The notes beneath the pieces are model-generated. The model had not been told where the DNA came from. It saw only the letters and a program-made list of their open reading frames with translations, and made no database searches. Below are positions 1-6,815 of a stretch of 21,080 bases of DNA, piece after piece; position 1 is the first letter of the stretch; each line of letters begins with the position of its first letter. The position numbers and the translations under genes are program-made. The DNA is from an uncultured Clostridia bacterium (GTDB lineage Bacteria; Bacillota; Clostridia; Oscillospirales; Oscillospiraceae). The stretch covers positions 1 to 21,080 of the forward strand of contig CANDEH010000036.1 of assembly GCA_947383645.1 (NCBI GenBank), in the 5' to 3' direction.

Positions 1-131
1 GCGCGCTTTTGGTTACTTTTCCCGCGCGGGAAAAGTAACTCGCCCCGGGGGGCGACCCCCCCGTCCCCGCCGCGGGCCGCGGCGAATTCCCCCCCCCCCG
101 CGCCGGGGCCGGCGCAACACCCCCTCCTCAC
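1..131. repeat. Palindrome cluster with a C11 tract
   Basis: Intergenic stretch downstream of the first minus-strand gene. It contains a perfect 28-base inverted repeat at 12-39 (arms GTTACTTTTCCCGC and its complement, no loop), a palindrome CGCCGCGG-G-CCGCGGCG near 69-85, a run of 11 C at 89-99, and GCGCCGG-GG-CCGGCGC at 100-115. No open frame here looks real. The first palindrome resembles short GTTACTTTT...AAAAGTAAC repeats that I recall from many GC-rich genomes, but I cannot search for it. It could act as a transcript end or be a REP-like element. Confidence 0.7.
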
Positions 132-1298
132 TCAACAGTCAATCTCAAACCCATACCGTCCATCCCCGCTGAGATGAACGCCCCGAATCCTCCCCACGCT
201 GTCCATCTCCAGAAAGCACAGCGCCACATACCGATCCGGCCCCCCCTGGGCCAGCACCAGGCACGCCTTCCCCCGGCCGTAGGGGAGCCCCTCCCCGCCC
301 TCCGTCAGGTGGGCCGGGTAGGCGAAGTAGCAGCTCTCCTCCGTCAGCGCCGCCTCCACGTCCTTCAGCAGCGCTATCACCGCCTCCGCGCCCCGGACCT
401 CCCCCTGAGCCCGGTCGGAGGTGTAGACGCACTCGCTGTGGAGGACGGGCCGCAGCCGGTCCGCGTCCCCTCTCTCAAAGAACCGCCGCAGCACCAGAAG
501 ATCGTGCTCCTCGTCGTACACAATCCCGCCGGCGTAGGCCCCCGCCGCCGCGTCGCCGCTGAGGACGCAGAGGGCGGAGACCAGAGACCCGGCCTTCACC
601 AGATCCTTCTGCTCCCCGGCCACCAGCTCCGCCGTGTGGCACAGCTCCACATCCCCCAGGGCCGTCTCCACCGTGGCCCGAATAAAGGTGGTCATGGGCT
701 CCATGCCCATGAAGGTCTCTCCCACCCGCACATCCTTCACCGTGCCGAAGAGCCGCACAAGGTTCCGATCCGCCTCCGGGACGCCCTCCCCGGCGTATCC
801 CCAGGCGAAGAGGCCGCCCTTCTCCAGCGCCACGTCCTCCTCCGCCCGGAGGAGGTCCCCGGTCCCGGCGGCCATATAGGTGATCTCCCGGGGGAATCCC
901 GCCATATTCAGCCCGATCTCCATCCCCGGCCGGCAGTCGGGGATCACGTCGGCATTGACCACCTCCACCACCGCCAGATCCCCGCGCCCCCCGGTGACCA
1001 GCAGCCGCCGGCTCAGGGCGTCGTACCCCTCCGGGGTCAGATCATCCGCCACCTCGCACTCCCACAGGCAGTCCGAGGCGGCGTGGGTGTCCATCCCCAG
1101 CAGCTCCGACTCCCCGGTGCCGCCGTCCTGCCGCAGCCGCACATTGACGATGGCGTCCCCCAGCCGGTCCCGGCAGTACTCCCCGCCGTAGCCGGGGATC
1201 CGCTGCCCCTCCACACTGGCCAAAGTGGCCAGCCGAAAGGCGTCCTCCGGCCGCGTCACCAGCTCACTGAGCCCGAAATTCTCGAAACAAAACGCCAT
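132..1298 (-). CDS. Unrecognised two-part protein with C-terminal NTF2/SnoaL-like region
   Basis: Soluble 388-residue protein without signal peptide or membrane segments. I do not recognise the N-terminal part (about 1-185). The middle (about 185-260) has beta-rich, OB-fold-like spacing (GTVKDVR ... RATVETALGDVELCHTAELV ... LVKAGSLVSALCVLSGD, separate stretches). The last ~120 residues (from about HDLLVLRRFFERGDADRL) read like an NTF2/SnoaL-like cone fold: an early helix with FFERGD, a VY strand, a helix with AEAVIALLKDVEAAL, then alternating strands. The ATG at 1298 has an AAGGAGGAG ribosome site 8-9 bases upstream, which fixes the start. That ribosome site abuts a 200-base palindromic repeat. 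Codon use matches the neighbours. The function is unknown; ligand binding is only a guess from the fold resemblance. Confidence 0.85.
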   Translation of the reverse strand: MAFCFENFGLSELVTRPEDAFRLATLASVEGQRIPGYGGEYCRDRLGDAIVNVRLRQDGGTGESELLGMDTHAASDCLWECEVADDLTPEGYDALSRRLLVTGGRGDLAVVEVVNADVIPDCRPGMEIGLNMAGFPREITYMAAGTGDLLRAEEDVALEKGGLFAWGYAGEGVPEADRNLVRLFGTVKDVRVGETFMGMEPMTTFIRATVETALGDVELCHTAELVAGEQKDLVKAGSLVSALCVLSGDAAAGAYAGGIVYDEEHDLLVLRRFFERGDADRLRPVLHSECVYTSDRAQGEVRGAEAVIALLKDVEAALTEESCYFAYPAHLTEGGEGLPYGRGKACLVLAQGGPDRYVALCFLEMDSVGRIRGVHLSGDGRYGFEIDC

Positions 1299-1306
1299 AA
1301 TAGAAC

Positions 1307-1513
1307 TCCTCCTTTTTTAAAGAGGGGACTTCGTCCCCCCTTTAGATTCCCCCCACCAGTCTGCGGACTGGTGAGCGCGCCCCCGGCGCGCGGGTCGGGG
1401 TATTTTTCCGAAAAGCGCGGTTTCCGGAAAAATGATTTCAATTTTTTTGTTCGCCCTTGGGCGAACAAACCACGGGGGGCCTTGCCCCCCTTTGGATTCC
1501 CCAGCTGGGGCTA
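1307..1513 (-). repeat. Palindrome mosaic, first copy (module A inverted)
   Basis: About 200 bases made almost only of hairpins: GGGGACTTCGTCCCC, CCAGTCTGCGGACTGG, GCGCGCCCCCGGCGCGC, the module-A hairpin at 1403-1432 (TTTTTCCG ... CGGAAAAA), GTTCGCCCTTGGGCGAAC and GGGGGGCCTTGCCCCCC. Roughly 90 percent identical to 1866-2068 by eye. Differences fall in the stems and are mostly paired: at 1412-1413/1422-1423 AA/TT here is GG/CC in the other copy. The block fills the gap between two minus-strand genes and ends at the ribosome site of the left one. Confidence 0.9.
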
Positions 1514-1861
1514 TACGGGCAGGTCGTGCCGCTGTAAAAAGGTCAGCCGGTCCCAGTAGCCACGCTGAAAGCGGATTTTCCCGTCCACCACCTGGAAGAA
1601 GCCGCACCCCCGAAGCCCCAGGGGATCCCGCCACTCCAAAATGGCCCACTGTCCGTCCTCAAACAGGTTCTCCACCAGACAGACCATCTCCGCGGTGGAG
1701 AACTCCTGGACAAACATCTGCCGGATAGCCTCCCGGCCCACCACCGGCTCGTTGACCACCTGATGATTCACCGCATCCTCATGGTACAGCCCAGCAATAG
1801 CCTCCGCATCCCCGGCATTAAACGCCGCCACCCACCGCTCTACAACCTCTTTTGGCCTCAT
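1511..1861 (-). CDS. NTF2/SnoaL-like family protein
   Basis: A 116-residue single-domain protein, the usual size for the SnoaL-like/NTF2 superfamily, which groups isomerases, hydrolases and ligand-binding proteins with a cone-shaped fold. Visible family features: helix 1 with VVERWVAAFNAGDAEAIAGLY, a HEDAVNHQ strand with the usual acidic/His pair, GREAIRQMF in helix 3, and late strands WAILEWRDP and GCGFFQVVDGKI. The start ATG at 1861 follows a GGAGGT site. The gene is bracketed by two copies of the same palindrome mosaic (1307-1513 and 1866-2068), and a short remnant resembling its own C-terminus lies beyond the second. The substrate cannot be told from sequence. Confidence 0.88.
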   Translation of the reverse strand: MRPKEVVERWVAAFNAGDAEAIAGLYHEDAVNHQVVNEPVVGREAIRQMFVQEFSTAEMVCLVENLFEDGQWAILEWRDPLGLRGCGFFQVVDGKIRFQRGYWDRLTFLQRHDLPV

Positions 1862-1865
1862 AGCT

Positions 1866-2068
1866 ACCTCCTTTTTTTAAAGAGGGGACTTCGTCCCCCC
1901 TTTAGATTCCCCCTCACCAGTCTGCGGACTGGTGTCGCCGCCCAAGGCGGCTGGGTCGGGGTATTTTTCCGAGGAGCGCGGTCCCCGGAAAAATAATTTC
2001 AATTTTTTTGTTCGCCCTCCGGCGAACAAACCACGGGGGGCCTTGCCCCCCTTTGGATTCCCCCGCTG
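1866..2068 (-). repeat. Palindrome mosaic, second copy (module A inverted)
   Basis: Near-duplicate of 1307-1513 in the same orientation, with the same order of hairpins. The module-A hairpin is at 1964-1993. One arm pair is replaced outright (CGCCGCCCAAGGCGGC instead of GCGCGCCCCCGGCGCGC), and two A-T pairs of module A have become G-C pairs. Flanks such as CTTTTTTTAAAGAGGGGAC and CCCCCCTTTGGATTCCCC are unchanged. It lies upstream of the NTF2/SnoaL-like gene and borders its ribosome site. Confidence 0.9.
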
Positions 2069-2113
2069 GGAGATCGCACCGCTGTACTCCATCGAAGCGC
2101 GCCCAAAAATCCC
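2069..2113 (-). pseudogene. Possible C-terminal remnant of a second SnoaL-like gene
   Basis: Read on the minus strand, this stretch gives FWARFDGVQRCDLPAG. It aligns without gaps to the last residues of the intact gene at 1511 (YWDRLTFLQRHDLPV), sharing W, R, Q, R, D, L and P. It sits at the same place relative to mosaic copy 2 as the intact C-terminus does to copy 1. It has no start and its stop is lost. The simplest reading is a tandem duplication of gene plus mosaic followed by deletion of most of the second gene. The match is short, so this stays tentative. Confidence 0.45.
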
Positions 2114-2116
2114 CCG

Positions 2117-2383
2117 CCGAATTTGCGGCCTCAGCCGCAAAGAGCCCCTCGGGAGAGTTTGCGCCCTCCGGGCGCAAAAGAACTAAAATCGTTTTTCCGG
2201 AAACCGCGTTTTCGGAAAAACACTCTGCGGGCCGCGCTCGGCCCGGACCTTTTTTTCGGGAATCGGCTCCGCCGCTTCCCGAAAAAAAGCCCCCCGTAAA
2301 TCAAATCCTCGTTTGAAATCAAAGATTTCAAACGACAACCTTCTCCCCCTCGATTGAAGACCCAGCGAAGCGGTCTTCAATCG
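2117..2383 (+). repeat. Palindrome mosaic, third block (modules A and C)
   Basis: Seven hairpins in a row: 2122-2141 (TTTGCGGC arms), 2158-2178 (TTTGCGCCC arms), module A at 2191-2221, 2229-2244 (GGGCCG arms), 2250-2288 (13-bp outer arms TTTTTTTCGGGAA), and module C at 2310-2334 and 2351-2383. Module A is inverted relative to 1307-1513. The last hairpin runs into the neighbouring Dabb gene: the TGA stop of that gene is inside its arm. No gene is seen inside the block. Confidence 0.88.
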
Positions 2384-2664
2384 AAATAATAGTCCACCGC
2401 CACCCTATCCTCCCGGATAGCCTTGCACAGGGCGGAGACCTCCACATGCCGGGGGTCCTTCTTGTAGGACTCCAGGTCCTCCAGGCTCTCAAACTCCGAC
2501 ACCAGCACCGCGCTGTAGTTGCTTCCGCCGGCACAGTCCACGCCGATCTCCTGCCCCTTGATCTGGGGGATCACCCCGTAAAGCCCGCCCAGGCGGCGGA
2601 GGAATTCCTCCATCTCCCGCTCCGTGCCCTCCCGGAACTTCCACATGACAACGTGCTTAATCAT
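2377..2664 (-). CDS. Dabb-family (stress-responsive A/B barrel) protein
   Basis: A 95-residue protein that fits the Dabb domain (stress responsive alpha/beta barrel) over its whole length. It opens with MIKHVVMWKFREGT, the family's typical first strand with the His-x-V pattern, has SNYSAVLVSEFESLEDLESY in the middle, and ends with the HVEVSALCKAIREDRVAVDYYF strand-helix-strand. Such proteins form ferredoxin-like dimers; their roles are mixed and often unknown. The ATG at 2664 follows AGGAGGG at good spacing. The stop codon lies within a palindrome arm (2351-2383), so the last codon or two may derive from the repeat. A single-gene unit, flanked by hairpins on both sides. Confidence 0.9.
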   Translation of the reverse strand: MIKHVVMWKFREGTEREMEEFLRRLGGLYGVIPQIKGQEIGVDCAGGSNYSAVLVSEFESLEDLESYKKDPRHVEVSALCKAIREDRVAVDYYFD

Positions 2665-2695
2665 AGCATACCCTCCTGTATCACATTTTGCAGCG

Positions 2696-2824
2696 GCCGC
2701 CGCCGACGGCGGCGAGCGAAATGGCTCAAATCAAGTTTTAGAAGCTGTACCAATGGCCGAAGCACGCTGTGGCTATTGGCACAGCTTCTTATTATTTCCG
2801 AATTCCATTCGGAAATAATAAGAA
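2696..2824. repeat. Three hairpins between Dabb and DUF4132 genes
   Basis: Hairpin GCCGCCG-A-CGGCGGC lies near 2698-2714. An imperfect long stem at about 2741-2790 pairs AGAAGCTGTACCAATGGCC with its near-complement (one A-C mismatch and one G-T). A perfect 18-bp stem with a TCC loop spans 2786-2824 (inner arm TTATTATTTCCGAAT). They follow the stop of the DUF4132-type gene on the minus strand. None has a T-run typical of an intrinsic terminator, but they could protect or end the transcript. Confidence 0.75.
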
Positions 2825-2825
2825 C

Positions 2826-4511
2826 TCACTTCACCCCGGCGATCTGCCCAAACGCGGCCCCGGCCAGCACCGCGAACCGCTCCGGCAAATCTTCCGGCGA
2901 TACCAGCGCCCGGCGGGGCAGGCAGTCCCCGAAGGGCGCGCCGTCCAGCCGGTAGAAGTCCACCCCCCGGACGGCGATCTCGTCGCAGCTGTACTCCGAG
3001 CCGCTCCAGGCTTGTTCAAACCAGATCCGGGCCCCGAAGCCGTGGAGGGGATCCAGCAGGTCCGAGCGGCAGTGGCTGGGCTGATGGGGCATGTCCATCC
3101 CCCACTTCCCAGAGGCGGTAAAAATGGTGATGTTCTTCGTCACCGTATCCGCAAAATCCCCGAAATCCGGGGTGCTCCGGGGCAGGGAGAGCTGCCGGAT
3201 CACCGGCTTTGCCCCCGCCTCCTTCAACCGCTTCTTCCAGTGCTTCAGCTGTTCCTTTCCCAGCTCCGACGGGACTGCCAGCCCCACCCGGGCCTCCGCC
3301 GGCAGGTCTAATACCTCCCCATCCTCGCCCCAGGCCGCGCCCTGCTTGTCCAGCAAAAACGCCCGGACCAGCCGGTCCGCAACGTAGACGCCCCACAGCA
3401 GCCCCGTGAAGGTCTCCGCCTTTCCAGCCGCCGCCAGCGCGGCCCGCAGGGCGTCAAACCGCCACTGGTAGCCGCACACCAGCGCCCTTGTCAGCACCAG
3501 CCGCTGCTTTTTCGCCGTCTTGGGACTGTCCCAGTCCAGGACCGCCCCGCCGGGCAGCAGTCCCGCCGCCGTCAGCTCCTTCTCCAGCTCCCCCCGCACC
3601 CACAGCGGGTTCCGCTGCCGCTCCAAAATCTCCCGGTAGAACCCCGCCGCCTTTTTCAGCCGGTGCCCCCGCTCCAGGGGCGCGGTGTCTGTCCACCCGG
3701 CGTGGAGGTAGAGCAGCTCCCCCCAGGCCCGGGCCATGTCCAAAAAGTAGGAGGGGTGAAACTCCTCCCGGAACCACGTCCGATAGTTATCCGGGTCCAG
3801 CAGCCGCACCGCGGTCTCCCGGTCCCAACCGGCGGCCTCGGCGGCGCAGTCCGGGTCCACCGGGGCGAAGTAGGTGCTGTCCACCGACCCGGTGAGGTAG
3901 GAGAGCATCACGTCCAACGGCTCCCACCCCAGTGAATAGAGCACCTCCGCGCTCCCGGCATGGGACGCTCTCAGCCACTTCTCCCGCAGATTCAGCGCCT
4001 GGGAGAGCTGGCCGCACCGGGTCCGCCGGTAGTGGTACTTCTGGTTTTCCCAGAGCTGCCGGGCGGGTTCGCTGACCTCCCAGAACAGGGCGGAGTCCAC
4101 GTCGCCGGGGTACTCCATGACCTGGATCCAGGGGCCCCTGGCCCCCTTTCGCTCCTTCTCCTCCACTTTCAAGAGGGCCTTGGGCAGAGTCCGCTCCAGC
4201 CGCTCCAGCGCCCCGTCGGGCAGGGTCCCGCCCTCGCCCAGGAGCACCGCCGCCCAGAGCCGCCCGGCCAGGTAGTCCCGCCGGCATTGTTCCCCCACCA
4301 TCCCCCGGTACCGCGACCGGTCCAGGGCACAGAGCCGCCGGAGGAGGTGGGGCAGGTCCGTGATCTCCGGGGCGTAGAAGTTCTCCGCCCGCCTGGGGTA
4401 GCGCTCTCCCAGCAGTTCGGCGTGCCGCCGGACCAGGGCCAAAAGCGCCTCCTCGTCCATCCCCTCCGCCATCCGACGGGTGATGACCTCCTCCCGCTCC
4501 CTGTCGTCCAC
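2826..4511 (-). CDS. DUF4132-type protein
   Basis: A 561-residue soluble, Trp- and Leu-rich protein. The C-terminal third carries the pattern I associate with DUF4132: a helix with RFDALRAALAAAGKAETF, LLWGVY (about 371-376), an acidic loop, then VGLAVPSELGKEQLKHW (about 409-425) and KPVIRQLSLP (about 435-444). The N-terminal half is helical and repeat-like, but no clear family is visible. DUF4132 proteins, often joined to WGR or HEAT-like parts, have no settled function. The start is GTG at 4511, with GGGAGG about 9 bases upstream; ATG codons 14 and 18 residues in are poorer choices. It follows the HAD phosphatase stop by 4 bases, so the two are probably co-transcribed. Confidence 0.8.
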   Translation of the reverse strand: MDDREREEVITRRMAEGMDEEALLALVRRHAELLGERYPRRAENFYAPEITDLPHLLRRLCALDRSRYRGMVGEQCRRDYLAGRLWAAVLLGEGGTLPDGALERLERTLPKALLKVEEKERKGARGPWIQVMEYPGDVDSALFWEVSEPARQLWENQKYHYRRTRCGQLSQALNLREKWLRASHAGSAEVLYSLGWEPLDVMLSYLTGSVDSTYFAPVDPDCAAEAAGWDRETAVRLLDPDNYRTWFREEFHPSYFLDMARAWGELLYLHAGWTDTAPLERGHRLKKAAGFYREILERQRNPLWVRGELEKELTAAGLLPGGAVLDWDSPKTAKKQRLVLTRALVCGYQWRFDALRAALAAAGKAETFTGLLWGVYVADRLVRAFLLDKQGAAWGEDGEVLDLPAEARVGLAVPSELGKEQLKHWKKRLKEAGAKPVIRQLSLPRSTPDFGDFADTVTKNITIFTASGKWGMDMPHQPSHCRSDLLDPLHGFGARIWFEQAWSGSEYSCDEIAVRGVDFYRLDGAPFGDCLPRRALVSPEDLPERFAVLAGAAFGQIAGVK

Positions 4512-4515
4512 AGTC

Positions 4516-5172
4516 TCAGTCCTCCCCCAGGATGGCCCGCTCCAGGGCGGCCACGTCGTCCACCAGCGCGGCGGCCCCGGCCTCCTCCAGCACCTGCCGG
4601 GGGCGGAAGCCCCAGGTGACGGAGAGACAGGGGAGGCCCGCGTTCCGGGCGGTGGCGATGTCCACCTCCGAGTCCCCGATGTACACGGCCCCGGCCTTCT
4701 CCCGGCCCATCCGCTTGAGGGCCAGCTCCACGGTGTCCGGGGCGGGCTTCCGGGGCAGGCCGGCGATCTCCCCCACCGCCGCGTCCACGCCGCCGGGGAA
4801 GTAGCTCCCGCACAGGTCCCGCACCACGCTGTCCGCCTTGTTGGACACCACGCCCACCGCCACGCCGGCGGAGCGCAGATCCCGGAGCAGCTCCGGGATG
4901 CCTGGGTAGGGCCGGGTCTTCACCTGACTGTGATCGGAGTACCAGGCCTTCATGCTGGCGGTGCGCCGGTCGATCTCCTCGTCGCTCCGCCCGGCAGGCA
5001 GGGATCGGAGCATCAGGTTCCTGAGGCCGTTGCCCACGAAATTGGTAACCTCCTCCAAAGTCCGCAGGGGGTCCCCCTCCGCGGCCAGCTCGTGGTTCAC
5101 CGCGTCCTTCAGATCCTCGATGGTGTCCAGCAGGGTGCCGTCCAGGTCGAACAGGGCTGTCTGATAGCTCAT
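4516..5172 (-). CDS. HAD-family phosphatase, phosphoglycolate phosphatase-like
   Basis: A 218-residue HAD-superfamily hydrolase with a helical cap inserted after motif I. Motif I is DLDGTLLDT (nucleophile D9, acid D11), motif II VVSNK (S110), motif III K142 in RKPAPDT, and motif IV GDSEVD (166-171). This layout is that of the Gph/PpaX/PgmB branch, which removes phosphate from small phosphoesters such as phosphoglycolate or pyrophosphate. The exact substrate cannot be read from sequence. The start ATG at 5172 follows GGAGGAAGG. First gene of a likely two-gene unit with the DUF4132-type gene 4 bases downstream. A leader of about 110 A-rich bases lies between its possible promoter and the start. 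Confidence 0.92.
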   Translation of the reverse strand: MSYQTALFDLDGTLLDTIEDLKDAVNHELAAEGDPLRTLEEVTNFVGNGLRNLMLRSLPAGRSDEEIDRRTASMKAWYSDHSQVKTRPYPGIPELLRDLRSAGVAVGVVSNKADSVVRDLCGSYFPGGVDAAVGEIAGLPRKPAPDTVELALKRMGREKAGAVYIGDSEVDIATARNAGLPCLSVTWGFRPRQVLEEAGAAALVDDVAALERAILGED

Positions 5173-5277
5173 AGCGTTTCCTTCCTCCGTGCAACGCGCT
5201 ATGGTTTTTTCCGCGTTTTCCGCGGTTTTTGCGCGTTTTTTTCCGTTTTTACAGTGGTTTTAAAGGGGCGTTTTTTC

Positions 5278-5300
5278 TGTATTGCAGTACAATCATACCA
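5278..5300 (-). promoter_or_regulatory. Possible extended -10 promoter with operator-like palindrome
   Basis: On the minus strand TGG-TATGAT (rc of 5292-5300) makes an extended -10 upstream of the HAD gene; I see no good -35. Directly downstream, 5278-5291 reads TGTATTGCAGTACA, a near-palindrome covering the expected start site. It could be an operator. Weak call. Confidence 0.3.
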
Positions 5301-5428
5301 TTTCGCCGCGGAAAGCCGGCCGGTCCGACCGGCCTCCGGGGGCGTGTTCCCCTCTCTGTCCGGCAAAACAGGTACGCACTTTTCCGGCAATATATCCACA
5401 ATCTTCAATATGACTGCATCCCCCCGGC

Positions 5429-5674
5429 TCAGTACTCCCGGAGGACCAGATCGGTGGCGCCGGGGTTCAACCCGATGTCGATCCGCTTCACCTTGGGGTG
5501 GTTCCTGTACTCCCGCCGGATCATGTCCCGCAGGGCCGAGCCGCCGTGGTAGCCGTGGACCAGCTCCAGGCGGTAGGTGTCCCGCCGGGCCCGGCGCAGG
5601 GCCGCGTCGATGGCCGCCTGGGCCTGGCAGCAGTTCATGCCGTGGAGATCAATTGTCACCGTAGCCGCCCCCAT
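5429..5674 (-). CDS. Smr-domain protein
   Basis: A stand-alone Smr domain of 81 residues. It shows the family signature DLHG (residues 9-12, in TVTIDLHGMNCCQA) and the second conserved block VHGYHGGSALRDMI, where the usual GxG lies, followed by the NPGATDLVLREY end strand. Smr domains nick or bind nucleic acid; full-length MutS2 carries one at its C-terminus, but small lone versions are of unclear role. I place the start at the ATG at 5674, with GGGGAGG 6 bases upstream, not at an in-frame ATG 14 codons earlier that has no such site. Next gene downstream is the HAD phosphatase after 256 bases. Reverse complement of the region upstream shows no clear promoter. Confidence 0.88.
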   Translation of the reverse strand: MGAATVTIDLHGMNCCQAQAAIDAALRRARRDTYRLELVHGYHGGSALRDMIRREYRNHPKVKRIDIGLNPGATDLVLREY

Positions 5675-5853
5675 ATGCCGCCTCCCCTTTCCTCTGCTTG
5701 CCACATTGTACCACAAAGGTGCCGGACTTTCAACGGCGGCCGGAGGAAATCCCCGTGAAATCTGCCCTCCCGGGTGCGATTAATTTCAAACCAATACAAA
5801 AAATAGCACCAAAACTGCCGGACAGCGATTGGTATACTTGGGCACATGTCATC

Positions 5854-5882
5854 TTTACAAGTTTGGCGTTCTCCTATATAAT
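5854..5882 (+). promoter_or_regulatory. Promoter of the Nudix gene
   Basis: TTTACA at 5854-5859, 17-base spacer, TATAAT at 5877-5882: a near-consensus vegetative promoter. The transcript would start about 23 bases before the ATG at 5912, with GTGAGGTG as ribosome site. Confidence 0.85.
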
Positions 5883-5911
5883 GGAGGTACTTTTTGTGAG
5901 GTGTTCGTTCT

Positions 5912-6385
5912 ATGAAAAACTGTACCTTGTGCTATATTGAAAACGAAAATCAGGAGTATTTGATGCTCCACCGGGTCAAAAAACTCCACGATGTGAATCA
6001 GGACAAGTGGATCGGCGTAGGCGGCAAGTTCGAGCGGGACGAGAGCCCCGACGAGTGCCTCTTGCGGGAGGTCTGGGAGGAGACCGGCCTGACGCTGACC
6101 AGCTACCGCTTCCGGGGCGTGGTCACCTTTGTGGCCGCCGGCTGGGAGACCGAGTACATGTACCTCTACACCGCCGACCGCTACATCGGCACACTGAAGG
6201 ACTGCGACGAGGGGAATCTGGAGTGGGTGCCCAAGGAGAAGGTCTGCGACCTGCCGATCTGGGAGGGGGACAAGTTCTTCTTCCGCCTCATTGAGGAGGA
6301 TCACCCCTTCTTCTCATTGAAACTGGTCTATGAGAACGACCGCCTCACCGGCGCGGCGCTGAACGGGGAGTTCGTCGAGATATAG
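5912..6385 (+). CDS. Nudix hydrolase, 8-oxo-dGTP diphosphatase-like
   Basis: A 157-residue Nudix enzyme. The complete Nudix box runs from G38 to L60 (G, five residues, E44, seven residues, R52-E53, E56-E57, G59), so the metal-binding glutamates are all present. The N-terminal strand CTLCYIENENQEYLMLHR and the linker KWIGVGGKFE match the MutT/YtkD-like group, which hydrolyses oxidised or surplus nucleoside triphosphates; the substrate here is inferred only. Start ATG at 5912 with GTGAGGTG eight bases upstream. It is a single-gene unit: its own promoter at 5854-5882, and a strong terminator at 6470-6512. Neighbours on both sides are transcribed the other way or are unrelated. Confidence 0.93.
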   Translation: MKNCTLCYIENENQEYLMLHRVKKLHDVNQDKWIGVGGKFERDESPDECLLREVWEETGLTLTSYRFRGVVTFVAAGWETEYMYLYTADRYIGTLKDCDEGNLEWVPKEKVCDLPIWEGDKFFFRLIEEDHPFFSLKLVYENDRLTGAALNGEFVEI

Positions 6386-6469
6386 GGCGAAGCCGCCGCG
6401 TTTTTCCGTCTCAAAGGAAGCGGTCCCGCCCCCTTTACGCCGCTGCCGGCTGCGCCCTTGGCAAAGCAG

Positions 6470-6512
6470 AAAAAGCGCCGGTCCGATTGCACAGTCGGAC
6501 CGGCGCTTTTTT
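6470..6512 (+). terminator. Strong intrinsic terminator, likely bidirectional
   Basis: Arms GCGCCGGTCCGA and complement around an 8-base loop, flanked by A5 on the left and T6 on the right. It ends the Nudix transcript; the A-run would serve as a T-run for minus-strand transcripts from the dap operon. Confidence 0.92.
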
Positions 6513-6815
6513 GCATGGAATCAGGTTTTATAGTCGGCAGAAAAGTGATGGGAAAAAGCAGGAAGAAACGAGGCAGACGCGCTGACGGCCGTCAAGGGCG
6601 ACCGCTCTGCCGCCTTACGGATGGGACGTACCCCATGCAGCTGCACCTCTTTTTTCCGCCGGACTTTACAGGTTTTCATGTGCCTCGATGATAGGCGCTT
6701 TGGCGGACAGAAGGGGGCCACGACGCTCCCTCCCCCGCCGGGAGAGCTGTCCGCCGCAGGACCGACGGAGAGGGATGTCTCCGGAGCGGAAATCTTCTGC
6801 GCCCGCTTGGCGCTG
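6513..6815. other. Intergenic stretch without a recognised feature
   Basis: About 300 bases between the terminator and the dapH stop. Short open frames exist on both strands, but none has a ribosome site together with a familiar protein pattern. A stretch reading GGGACGTACCCCATGCAGCTGCA near 6622-6645 and the GC-rich CGCCGGGAGAGCTGTCCGCC region near 6738 may fold, but I see no known RNA family. It is probably the 3' region of the dap transcript. Confidence 0.5.

Noticed and set aside
174..1559. Plus-strand open frame of 461 codons opposite the first gene
   Set aside because: Pro/Arg/His-rich shadow of a minus gene; it runs through the hairpin repeat.
1307..2068. The two mosaics as terminal repeats of a mobile element around the SnoaL-like gene
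   Set aside because: Copies are direct, there is no transposase, and the same modules occur alone elsewhere; duplication explains it better.
6458..6721. Short open frames on both strands after the Nudix terminator
   Set aside because: They cover or abut a terminator, have no suitable ribosome site and show no protein pattern.
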